From contig LSRX01000257.1 in assembly GCA_001939145.1 (NCBI GenBank), positions 289,450-353,449 on the forward strand: a stretch of DNA of 64,000 bases, given 5' to 3'. Below are positions 34,068-45,998 of this stretch, piece by piece. The translations under genes and the position numbers were made by a program. The notes beneath the pieces were generated by a model, which was not told the DNA's origin, searched no databases, and was given only the letters and a program-made list of their open reading frames with translations. The DNA comes from Symbiodinium microadriaticum (Eukaryota > Sar > Dinophyceae > Suessiales > Symbiodiniaceae). The stretch's first letter is position 1, and each line of letters opens with the position of its first letter.

Positions 34068-34295
34068 CCAACAAACCCTAAACCCTAAACCCAACAAACC
34101 CTAAACCCTAAACCCTAAACTCAACAAACCCTAAACCCACCAAACCCTAAACCCTAAACCCAACACACCCAACAAACCCTAAACTCAACAAGCCCTAAAC
34201 CCTACAAACCCTAATCCCTAAACCCTAAACCCAACAGATAAACCCGACAAACCCTAAACCCAACAAAACCTAAAACCATAAACCCCAACCGCTGT
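34068..34295 (+). repeat. telomere-like array with CAACAAACCCTAAACC units
   Basis: CAACAAA linkers recur between groups of one to three CCCTAAA heptamers over about 225 bp, forming a variable-length compound repeat. Confidence 0.9.
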
Positions 34296-34392
34296 TCAGC
34301 CCCTTTGGGAACGGTCCGAAGTCGTATCGCCTGAGCCAGGGCTCATTGGGCCAGGAGAAGCTGAGGAGTTGTCCGCGCATGTAGTCCTCCCA

Positions 34393-34455
34393 AGGGTTTA
34401 GGGTTTAGGATTCAGTGTTTAGGGTTTGTTGGGTTTAGGGTTTAGGGTTTAGAAG
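34393..34455 (-). repeat. telomere-like tract (TTTAGGG) containing a TTGTTGGG linker
   Basis: GGGTTTAGGG units with one TTGTTGGG, the reverse complement of the CCCAACAA linker in the array 100-300 bp upstream. Confidence 0.85.
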
Positions 34456-35080
34456 GGCCCTTAGACCGTGTAGCACACCGTAGACCCATGATAAACATCA
34501 TATCTTCAAGAACTTCTTGAGCTACGATTCTAGCAAGCAAAAGCGAACTCCTAAGGAAGGAGAGGGATTTAGGTTAGGTTTTCGGTTTTGATTTTGGGTT
34601 TCAGGGTTTCGGTGCCTACAATGTGCATGTGTTGAGGGTCCTTAGATCAGGGTCCCTGGTCGAGTTCTAACTACGATTCCCGAAGAATCCATCATTTTAC
34701 ACCCCGAAGAAGCGTTTTTCCTGGAACCCGGCCTAGGCTTTGAAGAATCGACCCACCCCAACCAACAGACGAGAAGCTCACAAAAAAAATCCTAAACCCA
34801 AACCCCTAAATCCGGCCTCATAGGATCTTCAACCCATACCTCTGTTCTTAAGGGCCCCCCCTAAACCCTACAGCTACAGGACCCTTACAAAGACTCCTTG
34901 AGGAAAACTTATAGACCCAGCTTTGTGAGCAATGCCGCAACATGAATCGACCCTAAACCCTAAGCCCAGCTTTGTGAAGCAAGGCTGTAACACGAATAGC
35001 AAGCTTACAGGGAAGCCCTAAGCTTTATTACGCCTCATATCCTCCAGTCAACCCTGACACCCGAAAGCCCTAGCCCTAAA
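34456..35080. other. no gene recognised
   Basis: CAGCTTTGTGA and AAGC.ATGCCGCAACA/GGCTGTAACA-type sequence recur at about 34919 and 34969, a small two-copy repeat. Otherwise unique. Confidence 0.45.
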
Positions 35081-35185
35081 GTTGGGGGTTTATGGGGTTT
35101 AGGGTTTAGGGTTTCGGGTTGGGGGTTTATAGGGTTTAGGGTTTCGTGTTTCGGGTTAGGGGTTTATAGGATTTAGGGTTTCGGG
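35081..35185 (-). repeat. telomere-like tandem tract, GGGTTTATAGGGTTTAGG type
   Basis: Three units of about 44-46 bp, each GGGGTTTAT.GG.TTTAGGG plus TTTCGGGTT. Confidence 0.85.
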
Positions 35186-35344
35186 CTTCGGGGCCCAAAC
35201 ACCTATATAAGCCCTTAAGACCCGGGCGCTCCAGTCCTCCACAGTGGTCGTTGTGGCGTTCAGCCGGTCCAGCCCCAAGGTGCCCCACACCACGACGACC
35301 TCACGGTCTCCCCGGGTTCCAGGTGTGGGAAAGGAGCTGTTTCG

Positions 35345-35475
35345 GAGGGTTTAGGGCTTCAGGTTGAAGGTTTGGAGTTGAGGGTTCAGGGTTTAGGGTT
35401 TCAGGTTTAGGTTTTAGGGTTTAGGGTTTCAGGTTGAGGGTTTAGGGTTTTCAGGTTGAAGGTTTGGGATTCCAG
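35345..35475 (-). repeat. telomere-like tract with TTCAGGTTGA variants
   Basis: TTTAGGG alternates with TTCAGGTTGAAGG and TTCAGGTTGAGGG units. Confidence 0.85.
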
Positions 35476-35664
35476 GGTGTGACATCTCGGATTTGGTGGC
35501 TAGGCTTGGGGGTTAAGTCTCCGATAGACCCGAAACCTCAAGTGCCCATGTAGTGTTCCTGTAGCCATCTACGCTAACACAGGGTCCAGAGGCGAATGAG
35601 GCGCTACGTAGGCTTCGAGCTTGTGTTTCGATTCTTCATGCGGTTTGGATGCCCTGTTTCTGCT

Positions 35665-35705
35665 ACCACCACCACCACCACCACCACCACCACCACCACC
35701 ACCAC
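35665..35705. repeat. ACC trinucleotide run
   Basis: About 13 uninterrupted ACC triplets followed by ACGACAACGAC. No convincing coding frame includes it. Confidence 0.95.
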
Positions 35706-35709
35706 GACA

Positions 35710-36424
35710 ACGACACCAACATCGTCTCAGAGGCCCAGGCCCTGCACCTGATGGGAGCCCTTAAGCCCCGCAGCCTTTCGATGAGAGCCCTGGGTTAGTT
35801 AAAGGTGATGCGTTAAACCTGTGCTTGGTGTTGGCTCACGACGGCTTAGAGTTATGGGCTCCGGCTTCCCGTGCATGAGAGGAGGTTGGAAGATCTGCCG
35901 TTCGGGGCCCGTGCTGAATCCGCTGCCTACGCCTTGCTGCGGTTCTCTAGACGGAGCCTTGGAGCATAAATCCCAATTGGTTTGGGGGCTCGGGATCCGC
36001 AGCTTCGGGTTCAGGGATCCCGCGTTTAAGAATGTGCTTAGAGTGATCCCAACCTATTGAAGCAGGTCACCACATAGTCCACCTTGCCAAAGGAATTTCC
36101 AATGGCCTGACAAAGGCGGGCTTGTGCGATCCACCACTTCTCTCAACAAAACCCTAAACCCTAAACCCTGACACGGTAATTAGAATAGAAATCCCTGAAC
36201 TCCCAGTCTCGGCGCCCTAAGCCCGAGCGACGAGACCTGTATTGAAGCCTTCCTCATGCCACTTCTCCTTTCTCGCCTATTGTCTCGCTAGGTGAACCTC
36301 ATAACTCTATACCGGTATAATACACCACGCGAATGTAAATATAGCTGCACACCGTAAACGAACTCAGGGTAATTAAGCAATTACAGTTGTAAGGATAGTT
36401 GCCCAGATCAGCAGAAACAAAGTG
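35710..36424. other. no gene recognised
   Basis: Unique sequence with one short CCCTAAA pair at 36150-36170. Confidence 0.5.
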
Positions 36425-36770
36425 TGCATATATATATATATATATGTATATATATATGTGTATTGTGTTCTGTGTATATATACACACACATGCATACAAA
36501 CGTAAGCTTTAAGTATCTGTGTGTATCTATGTATGTAGGCATGTACACACATATTACAGTATATGTATACATACATACATACATACATACATACATACAT
36601 GCATGTATACATACATACATACATACATACATACATACATGCATGCATACATACATACATACATACATACATACATACATACATACACACATATATTAAT
36701 ATGTCTGTCTGCCCGCCTGTCTGCCTGTCGTTATGTATGTACGTATGTATGTATGTACGTATGTCTGTGA
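36425..36770. repeat. compound TA/ACAT microsatellite
   Basis: TA run at 36428-36460, long ACAT runs with ATGC punctuations at 36568-36690, then GTCTGCC/GTAT units. Confidence 0.95.
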
Positions 36771-37340
36771 TATAACACAACAGGTTATAGCACGATACAG
36801 TAACATGAACATCACATAACAAAGTACAGTGTGTAACATACTAGGAAACATACCATATTGCACCATAATGCAATGAAATAATTGTAAAATGGTGAGCTGT
36901 AAAAAATCAACGCAATATAGTGCAAAGCCATATAATATGAGCGTATATAGCGTGATAAAGTGTAGTTTCGTATAGAATAGTATCGTAGGAAAAAAGGTTT
37001 GTAGTAACGTATAGACAAAATGTAGTAAAATATGATAACATAAGACAACATAACATAACATAGCATCGCACCACGATACTCTTCAATATCATGCCATACG
37101 ATACGGCATGATATAATACGATGAAACACAGAAACACAGTATATTATGGCATGGCAAAGACAAAACAAAATTACATAATATATAACACATACAATGTCAT
37201 GACATAACACAACATTGCAAAACATGCCTTCCTATCACCTAAATGAACAATGACCAAACATGACATGACAAAACATGACAGAACATAGCATTGCACATTG
37301 TAAACAAATCGTACAGACTATGATATGATACAACATCTGC
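36771..37340. repeat. degenerate CATAA/CATGA-type low-complexity block
   Basis: About 570 bp of AT-rich sequence dominated by five-base words such as ACATA, ATAAC, CATGA and AAACA with no fixed phase. No telomere heptamers inside. Confidence 0.75.
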
Positions 37341-39410
37341 CATAATCGAAATTTGTGTGCACATGTATTCTCTTGGGTACGGTATCTAGAAAGGCCACTG
37401 AAGGTCTGTGTCTTTGAAGATTACACTGTCAGTTCCAGCCCCAAACCTCAGGCATGGCATGCATCCCGACACTCAGCGTAGCCGCTGCCTCCATCAAGCC
37501 GACGTTGATGTTGATCACATGCCTCGTGTGACGAGCAGACTCGGCTCCGATCACTTGTTGCCGGGGTGTGTCTGTGTGTGTGCGTGCGCATGCTGTTTCG
37601 TTTTGTACTTGCTGCTGTAGAGTTTGCTGGTGAACGGTTGTAGTTGCATCTGTAGTTTCTGTAGTACTTGTTGTAGGGTTGAAGCTGTAGCAGTTGAACG
37701 TATTGCTGCAGCTGTTGTAGCTGTAGCTGAAGAGGGGAGGTTGCACCTCTAGCCCTGTCTGCATGTGCACGAATAAGGCGCGTTGTTAAATGCAAAAACA
37801 TACTGGTCAGGGAACGCAGATTAGGCCTTGAAGTATCGTTGTCTGGGACGCCACGTTTCCTTCAGTGCCGATGGACCTCCTAGTGGTGAGTTCATGCGAC
37901 TTTCACGATGAGCTGGCCTAGTACCTGCCCTGGCTAGTAAGTGAGTGAGCTCATTCTAGACGACTCCGCTAGCTACTTGTTTGGTTAGTTGGTTCGTCAG
38001 CTAAGCTAGGTAGCTGAGCAGCCAGGTCCTGGCACATACACTTTGAAGAAACACAAGCATGCATGCGTGCCCACCACGCATATGTATATGTAACAGGTAA
38101 CATGTGCATGTAGAGTCGCACGCACACGGAGACGCCTGCATGCTATACATACCCACACAGATCTGCATGCACGCAGACCTTTGGACAAACATACAAGCAC
38201 GCAGCAGTACACACACACATGCAAACTTGCATGCCTGCTCCTGCACCTTAGAGCCCAAAATCTAAACCATAAACCCGAAACCCAAAGCTTAAACCGGCAC
38301 ACCCTAAGCCTAGCCAAGAGGCTGCCCAAGGTCGGCCGCTTCAGTGCTGGGATACTTGTAGGTATAGTAGCAATACCTGGGTTCAGGGTTTTGCAAGTTC
38401 CGTGCAGGGGAATACTCCTGTTAGGAAACTTCATGGGTGCTCCTGCTACCCTGAATCTGCAGCATGATGTACCTCTTTCCACACTTCATGTTGTGCGCAC
38501 TACATGCCCTTGAAACCGGGAATAGCTTGATTAAGAGGATTGAGGGTTAAGGGTTTGTGGGGTTTGCCCGAAACCCTATAATTAAACCCTAATTACCCTT
38601 AACCTTTAATCCTAAGCCCCGAATCCAGAGCTAGGCAAATTATACTTCGGAGGACTGGCAGGGCCTGGACGGCGCACTCGCTTGAGGTCTGCGGGACCCA
38701 CGTGATAGAGGGGTTTCTCTGCATGTCAAGTCAAGCTAACTACTGGCTGGAACAGTTGGTTGTTGATCTTTCTCGGAAATGTGTTGGCCTTCCGCGGCTA
38801 CAACCAAGACCTTCAGAACAGCCGCAGAGAATCCACTTCTCGGAACCTAAGGATTTAGGCCCTGCTCTCTACCCTTAAACCATATATGATCGGGTCTAAG
38901 TACCATCACTATAAACCTGAAACCCTAAATCCTGAGGCCCGACCTCTTCGCACCCTCCGACTTTCCCGCCACGCGACTCACTGAATTCCACCTCATTTGA
39001 GCGGAACTCGGTGTCGAAAGTCTTGCCTTGGCCAGCACGGGCCAAGTGCTCGTCTCTTTCAGTGCAGAACAAAATGAAACCTTTCCCTGCAATTTGCAAT
39101 ATGCAATGAATCCTTCTTCTCTTTGGCCTTCTGGTTCGCAGTTTTCGAAGGGGCAGTGTGCGAAAGAGTCTAGGCGAGTACTAGGGCGCGATTAATTACT
39201 TCGAATTCGTTAGCCAGGCACTGTTACTCTGCGAAACCATCTACCCCCTAAATACTCCCGAACCCGAGCCACGCAATTCCGCGCAAACATCCCCACCACA
39301 ACAACCCTTCTCACCCTCACCCGAAACACTAAGCCCCAATCTCGTAACATAAACCTACACTCCCACACCCCTGAACCTACCCTACATCCTAACCCCTAAC
39401 CCATAAACCC
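37341..39410. other. no gene recognised; degenerate TGTAG tract
   Basis: 37608-37735 is rich in TTGTAG, CTGTAG and CTGCTG-type hexamers. 37800-38260 is unique; CCCTAA and GGGTTTAG motifs are sparse at 38530-38620 and 39240-39410. Confidence 0.5.
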
Positions 39411-39518
39411 TAATATAGGGGTCTGTTTTCATTGGAATAGGGTTTTGGGGCCCATTACACTTTAGTTGTAGTAAGGACCACCAAAATTGTGTTGGTAATT
39501 TTTGAGGCCCCTATATTG
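39411..39518. mobile_element. MITE-like family B element, clean ends
   Basis: TAATATAGGGGTC faces GAGGCCCCTATATTG. Internal AATAGGGTTTTGGGG matches other family B copies. TA lies immediately outside the GGGG/CCCC ends. Confidence 0.75.
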
Positions 39519-39737
39519 AACCCCTTGACCCGCAACCCCACCCCGAACACCGGTAACCCATCGAAGCCCGGTGGCAGTCTTCGTAAAACTCCAGTGGCCC
39601 GCCGCCGAGTTTTCGACCGACCTTACCGAAAAGGAGAGAGGGTTTAGGGCTTATGGCATGACGAAAGCTACAAATAAGCATGTGGATGAATGAACGACAT
39701 ACAGTACAAAAAGGTGGGCATGTCCAAAAAACAATCG

Positions 39738-40004
39738 GCACACACACACATATACATATACAGATACATATACATATATGTCTATATCTATATATATATA
39801 CACATATGTATAGATATGTTTAGATATGCAAAGCTATGTATAGAAATGTATAGAAAGGTATCGATATGTATGTATGCATGTATGTCTGTCTGTCTGTCTG
39901 TCTGTCTGTATGTATGTATGTATGTATGTATGTATGTATGTATGTATGTATGTTTGTATGTATGTATGTATGTATGTATGTATGTATATACATACACACA
40001 CGTA

Positions 40005-40044
<40 letters not shown>

Positions 40045-40133
40045 CATCCATCCATCCATCCATCCATCCATCCATCCATCCATCCATCTATCTATCTATC
40101 TATCTATCTATATATATATATATATATATATAT
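39738..40133. repeat. long compound microsatellite with mirrored blocks
   Basis: CA and TA blocks, CTGT run, long GTAT run, then CTAT run, CCAT run, CTAT run again, and a TA run. The CTAT-CCAT-CTAT order is symmetrical. Confidence 0.95.
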
Positions 40134-40603
40134 GCGTGTTGCTCTTGCACACATACTTGGTCTCCTCTCTTGGAGGTTACATGTTTAATGAGAACATATT
40201 TGTCCGGGCTCTCGCATGTGTCCGAGGGCTGTCTTTGCGGATTTATAGCGGGCTGGGGGGCTTAGGACGCTTTAGTAGGGTTTAGGTTTTGGGGTTTAGG
40301 GCTTATAAGGTTTAGGGGGCAGCGCCGGCATGGGGAGTTAGTTGGAAGGCCCGAGTGTTCGTACCGTTTCTGGACTTGCGCATGTTACGGGCTAAGCGTG
40401 CAAGGTTGTCCGGAAGGCCTAGACTCGGATGCCCAAACGGGAAGCACGCGGACCGTTTTTGAGGGTATATGCCGTAATTAACAGGCAGGGTACCTCCGTC
40501 CGAAACCCCAAATGCCTACGCCGACGGCCGTTTGGCTCCGAAGCCCGGGCTCGAAGCCGCTGTGAAGTTCCGGCACTTTCCGGCTCTTTCCCAAGTCTGT
40601 AGC
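40134..40603. other. no gene recognised
   Basis: GGGTTTAG motifs at 40275-40318, otherwise unique and relatively GC-rich. Confidence 0.5.
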
Positions 40604-40705
40604 AGTACACATAGGCTCCATAGTAGTTCCTTTTTATGGTTGATATTTTAGAATCCTATAAGGTAATCCCAAAAAGGAACTACTTATTAGGGGCCTTATG
40701 GGTAA
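40604..40705 (+). mobile_element. MITE-like family A element
   Basis: TACACATAGGCTCCATAGTA faces GGAACTACTTATTAGGGGCC with TTATGGGTA. Interior AATCCTATAAGGTAATCCC. Confidence 0.8.
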
Positions 40706-40709
40706 GGCA

Positions 40710-42300
40710 GACCTGTCGCTAGACCCTCGTGGCGGACCTTGAAATGCCAAGGCTCAGCTGCAAAAGCGCACAACAAAGGAAGCAGGAAGGAGGGTCTCTG
40801 CGGTCGGGGTAGCGCACCCGAAACACCCGTGCTGCGAAGGGCATCATCTAGGGTTTGGACCCTCTGGTCCCGGAACTCCGAGCCCTAAACCCTAAAGCCC
40901 CGAAGCCTTTAGGAACCCAAAAACCCTGAACCCTTAATACACCCTAACTTAAAAGCCCTGAACCCTGCACGATCCTGCACGAACCCTAAACCCTAAACCC
41001 TCTGAGCAGGCAAAGGCACCTCCTGGATTCGGGGCGTCAGGCCTTCGACGACGTCCTGCACCCGAAGGTTTAGGGTTTGCGGGTTTAGGGTTCATGAGGT
41101 GTGGGATTTAGGGTGTAGGATTTGGGGTTTAGGGTTTAGGGGCTTAGGGGCTTAGTAGGGTCCAGCGTCTAGGGGTTTAGGGGTTCAGAAATTTAGAAAT
41201 TTAGGGGCAGGGTGCTATCAGAGTTCGACGAGGTTCTGTAGGGACCCCATAGGGCGCGAAGAGGGCTCTACAAGGGCTCTGTCAGGGCGCTATGAAGGCA
41301 CACCCTGCACCCTAAACCTTAGAACCCTATACCCTAAGCCCTACGAAGACTCTCCATCAAGTCTAAAGCCCGTTGTAAAGGGCTCCATGAGGTTTATATT
41401 GAGTTTCAGTTTCCGGGCTGGGCTGTGGGGTTTAGGCATCTTCGCTTCAGTGAAGGCGTCTGCCGATCTGCTTACCCGGGATGCCGCTACGCACCCAGGA
41501 ATCTCCAACCAGACCCCGCATCTGCAAAGAATCCCTCAACGAAAAAAGTCTCACGCTTCTCCATATTACTGGGTCTGCAGGTTGCAGAGTACTTCGTAGA
41601 GCGTACCTTCTTTCTTCAGCTCTCTCAAAGATCTAAATCCTTTCGTCCGTACGTTGGGTCCTTGTGTGTTCAAGTGAACTGCGACTAGGGTTTGGCTTGG
41701 GCAGTCCTTGCCTTTGTATGCTTGTCGGTTACTTTCGTGGCGACAGAAAGAGGGCCAAACCAAAGCAACTCCAGCAGCTGAGGCTCTGGGGAAGTCCCCT
41801 GCTCTCCAGCCCTGGGGGGAGCCCTGCACCACATTATATATAATAAATATAAAAAAATATATATATATATATGTATGTATATGTATATGTAATAACAAAC
41901 CCAGAAGTCCTCAAATCTCAAGAACCCCCGGACCCCCTGAAGCCCTGAAATTCAGCAAACCCCACTTCAAGGTTCGTGGGTAGCTTATCAGTGCGGGTTG
42001 TCATAGGTATAGGGATCTAGCCGAAAAAACAGATATGGTAGACCCCATATTCGGGACTTATAACCCCACTTATAACTACCCATGAACCTCCAAGCATACC
42101 CCAAACCGTAAATCGACAGAAGCTTGGCCTCCCCCTCTTCAGAAAAAAGAACCCTGAACCCCTAAACCCTAAACCATGGACCCTTAGACAGGACAAAAAC
42201 TAAAGCTGTGAGCAGCTTCCTTTTAATCGTCTTTCCCCAGAGAATCCACATGTACTAGTATTATGAAATTAACTAGGCCGCCAAAACCATAGTCAAGAAT
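40710..42300. other. no gene recognised; TA microsatellite at 41843
   Basis: CCCTAAA motifs at 40870-41010, TTTAGGG at 41068-41215, and a GGGCTCTACAAGGG-type motif series at 41225-41300. TA microsatellite at 41843-41890. Frames of 87-110 codons around 41387-41983 are unrecognised. Confidence 0.5.
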
Positions 42301-42306
42301 GGTCTT

Positions 42307-42437
42307 TTGAAATTTATAGTTCCATAAAGCCTAAACCCTAAACCCTAGTATTGAAATCTATACTTCCATAAACCCTAAACCCTGGTATTGAAATTTATAG
42401 TTCCATAAACCCTATTATAAACCCTGGAACCCTAGTA
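42307..42437 (+). repeat. three-unit minisatellite with heptamer-sized length steps
   Basis: TTGAAATTTATAGTTCCATAAA-type units (a 22-base start, two copies alike) begin at 42307, 42351 and 42388. The first spacing is 44, the second 37: one CCTAAAC heptamer fewer. Confidence 0.85.
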
Positions 42438-42547
42438 TATCTCAGTTATATCTCTCCATTTTGGGCTTTCTGGGGCGCCACTCCTCTGGGTTCGTCACGT
42501 TGTAAACGAAAATGCGCACCTGGGGAGTTCAAGCTCGGGACTCGGGT

Positions 42548-42655
42548 ATTTCGGGGTTTAGGGTTTAGGGTTTGGGGTTTATAGGGTTTAGGGATAGAGG
42601 GTTTAGGGTTTAGGGCTTATAGGGTTTAGGGGTTTAGGGTTTAGGGTTTAGGGCA
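42548..42655 (-). repeat. telomere-like array (TTTAGGG)
   Basis: About twelve units with GGGTTTATAGGG variants. Confidence 0.9.
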
Positions 42656-42669
42656 GTTTAACTGAAGTT

Positions 42670-42860
42670 TTCATCATAAGGAAACCTCATTGCTTACTCT
42701 AGACCCATATTCTGGTAACTGCACTTGACTTCTAGCTTCCGTAGCCTACAAACCCTAAACCTGTCCAATATCATGAGGAACTAAAGGCTAACCTTAGGGG
42801 TTTTAGTACCCAAAAAGGTTAAAGGTTAGCTACTCAACTACCATGGGTTAACAAGAGCCC
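42670..42860. repeat. element sharing a 3' part with 63200-63298
   Basis: GTCCAATATCATGAGGAACT and TTTTAGTACCCAAAAAGG plus TTAAAGGTTAGCTACTC match GTCCAGTATCATGGGGATCT, TGTAGTACCCCAAGAAGG and TTAAAGGTAAGTTACTC 20 kb away. Dispersed repeat, type unknown. Confidence 0.55.
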
Positions 42861-42923
42861 AGATTTCGGTTGAGGGTCGGAGGGGGGTGCGTGAGGGTCG
42901 TGAGTCCCCAGCTTTGGGGGGCC

Positions 42924-43075
42924 CTAGGTTTAGGGTTTAGGGTCTAGGGTATATGGTATAGGGTATAAGCTTTAGGGTTTAGGGTTTAGGGTATATGGTA
43001 TAGGGTATAAGGTTCGGGGTTTAGGGTTTAGGGTATAGGGTTTAAGGGTATAGGGTTTAGGGTTTAGAATACCGA
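42924..43075 (-). repeat. tandem telomere-like repeat with GGTATATGGTATAGGG unit
   Basis: Two units of about 48 bp (TTTAGGG then TATATGGTATAGGGTATAAG), then a shorter unit with TATAGGG. Confidence 0.85.
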
Positions 43076-43080
43076 TAACC

Positions 43081-44094
43081 AAGGAACTACCTCGGAGAGT
43101 ATAGGTAGGGTTTAGGGCTTAGGATTTGAATGCCGCTTTGGGGCGTTACAGCATAGCCATAAAAAGGAGCATGATATGGACCAGTATCACTAATCATTCA
43201 GGTTTCTCTGCTGCTCTCTTCAGCGAGTCTGACGGCTTCGAGGAGTGCACTGATGTTGGGGCTCAGAGCTGAGAGTATTGTATGAGTCATCCAGGCTTTG
43301 ACTCCTTTGATCCTTTGGTTGTGAGTCCCCTGGATGCTAAGTTCAGGGTTAGCACTACAGCTTAACGAACGTAGTCGTCAGAGGATTTCGTGGCGTGAGG
43401 CTTTGAGGTGCTGAGTTTTAAGTTGATCCCCTTTCTGCGGGCTTTAGGGTTTTGGCTTGGCATAGAACTTTTCCAGTAGCATAAGCAGCACAGTCTGCTA
43501 ACACCCAAACCGTAAGGCCAAGGCTTAAGCCCCGGAGTTAAGTAGAAAAGCATAGTAAAGATTGAGCCGAACCTTACAGCCCAGATCCTCAAGCCCCGTG
43601 GCCTCTAGCCCCCCGCGCACCCACCTACTACTTTTCGGGCTTGCACACGCCGACATCCTAAGTCAGAGACGCGAGGAGCAAATGCAAGACAGCATCACCA
43701 CCGAAACAAAGTGCGCGACTGGATCTGGCTTGAAACATGCCGGCTGTTCTAGACGATGACCGGTTAAGGGCTCATATCCCCAACCGTTTATCTAAGTCGT
43801 TACCTAATACAGCCTTAGTTTCAGTATGTAGAACAACACCCCATCAGCATATCCAGCAAAGCTATACCCGAAAACCGTGGTTCAAGGTCCGCCCCCCCCA
43901 CACAGATACTAAATAGGGAGTATAGTATACTATACTTATACTGATAATCAGGAACCCTAAGAAACAGTAACATGATTGTGTCTTCTATACTGGAGCGACC
44001 TCCTTACCGCGCTGGCAGTAGTTCTGCCGCTCGAAGGGGTGTGTGGCTATGCACTGGTCGTAGACCTCCTGTGCATCAGTATGGGAACCTTAGG
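43081..44094. other. no gene recognised
   Basis: Unique sequence nearly without telomere-like motifs. AT-rich imperfect palindrome GGGAGTATAGTATACTATACTT at about 43917-43938 region. Confidence 0.45.
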
Positions 44095-44189
44095 GGAGGC
44101 CCAGGGGACTTAGTAAGTCGGTTATAAGTAGGGTTATAGTTAGGGTAACTCCATTTAGGGTACCCACCTACTAAGTCCCCTGGGCCTCC
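44095..44189. mobile_element. foldback element with perfect 21-bp arms
   Basis: Arms 44095-44115 and 44169-44189 are exact reverse complements (key part GGAGGCCCAGGGGACTTAGT), with a 53-bp loop. Recent or constrained. Confidence 0.8.
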
Positions 44190-44529
44190 AAGTAGGGGAG
44201 GGGGTTCTAACGGGGGGAAACCTACAGATGGCTACGGCACCACTCCTGTTAAGGGCACTTTGGCGCGTCCTACATGGACCCTCTGAGATGGTCGGTTGCA
44301 GAGTGTCCATGAATAAAAGGGTTCAGGGATGTTTGGGGTTTGGGATTTGACATCAGTCCTGCGTCGTACACAGAAGGGCTACTGGAGGCTATCTTCGGAA
44401 GTACTCATTACATACTCTGCTGTGTGTTACAACACTGAGAACATTGGAAAACCAAACCAGGACCCCACAAAGCCTGTATTCATGTATATGTGTATATACA
44501 AAACAAACAACACCAATTTAATAAATACC
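44190..44529. other. no gene recognised
   Basis: Unique sequence. Confidence 0.45.
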
Positions 44530-44570
44530 AATATCTGTCTATCTATCGGTCTGTCTGTCTGTCTATCTAC

Positions 44571-44601
<31 letters not shown>

Positions 44602-44602
44602 C
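44530..44602. repeat. CTAT/CTGT tetranucleotide microsatellite
   Basis: CTAT units with a central block of CTGT units. Confidence 0.95.
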
Positions 44603-45998
44603 ACAGGGCCTTCAGAGAAACCTTGCCAGACCTTTTTGTGTCAATCATGCATGTGGGAAGCGCTTCGAGCCTGCTTAACCCTCTGAGAACATTCTGGAGT
44701 TCGTGGCTCAGGGTTTAGTATATGGGCCTTGGTACCCAGAATGGTTTTGGGGTGTATGGCGGCGGAGATGTTGAACGAATAAGAAGAATCTGTTTCTGTT
44801 TAAATGTTGGGACTGATAAATTAAGGCTTTGCGGCAGTGGTCCTAGGATTCCCTCTGAAAAGTGCCCAACAACGGGAGCTGCGTACAATGTCAACAGGAA
44901 GCCGTTACATCTTTTCAGCGTCAAAGAAGGTGTATGCCAGTGTATGCATGCCATATCTACCTATACATATTTGCTTTGGCAGCTTACTAGTGTCCTTGCT
45001 GCTGGTTGTTGCTAGCATGATCTTCGTAGCAGGGATGATGTAGTGTTCGGCTTAGCGTTCAGTAGAAGCCAAGGCCGGGAGGCTTCGGATTCAGATCCCA
45101 CAGAATTATACCACCAAAAGCATTTAACATCCAAGCCTTCCTTCTGTCGAGTGCTCTCCCTACTTGCTTTGGCAGGTGTCGGATGGCTTAAGCGCACCCA
45201 ATCTTAGCAGAAACCAAAGGAAGGCAGTGGGGCGTCCCCTAGAAGTTTCTGATCTCCGAAAGCCTCCAAAGCCGTCCAACACAAACAACCTAAACCCTGA
45301 ACCCTAAACCCTAAACCCTAAGCCCGAAACAAAACCTAAACCCGAAACCCCCATGATCCCAGAGCCCTACTCACATCTTTTCGCCTTGTCGCTGCGCGTG
45401 AACTCCTCGCGCTGCCGTGCTTCGCAGCCTCGAAACTGCTCCATGGGGCCAATGGCCCATTCCTTAGTGCTCCATGTCTTACGGTTTTTCGGAAATTTGT
45501 CGTGTTGGGTTTAAAAATTGGCAATGTGGGGTTTTGTGCTTACGAATTAACACTGTTGAGGTAGTTTAGGGTTTATAGGAATGACAAATGTTGGGGTTTC
45601 GGGTTTTAGGAAAACGAAAGGGGGCTTGGCATGCTGGGTTTGAAGTTCTGGTTTAAGGGTGCAGAGGCCAGGCTTAAGGTTTAGGGTTTTATGGGTTTGG
45701 CTGTCGGTATTTAGGGTTCTGTGTTTGGGGTGAAAGCTGCAGTTCGGAGCTACACCAAGTAAATCTACTGAAAAAGTGGATGAATATTGAAGAATGGATG
45801 TTGGAGCCTCTGAGCAAGGCCAAATCCGGCTGATACAAAGGTTTGTTCAAGAGGTGTTCACTTTGTGCCAGTTTGATACGTTGCAGTGTACGAGCGTGTA
45901 GGGCTGCCCGTGTTCCAGAAGCTTCTTCAAGGCTAAAGCATCTGGACTCGGAGTTCGGGCTTAGCTCGTGTAAGGCTAAGCCTTGGTGTTTATAGGGC
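44603..45998. other. no gene recognised
   Basis: CCCTAAA units at 45288-45350 and GGGTTTAG at 45560-45720; the rest is unique. Frames of up to 129 codons include microsatellite sequence. Confidence 0.5.

Noticed and set aside
36812-37225. A 137-codon Tyr/Leu/Cys-rich minus-strand frame that resembles a membrane protein
   Set aside because: It lies entirely in a low-complexity CATAA-type block; its hydrophobicity is a by-product of AT-rich words.
37448-37801. A Gln/Thr-rich minus-strand frame like a low-complexity protein
   Set aside because: Encoded by degenerate TGTAG/CTGCTG words, with no flanking protein-like sequence.
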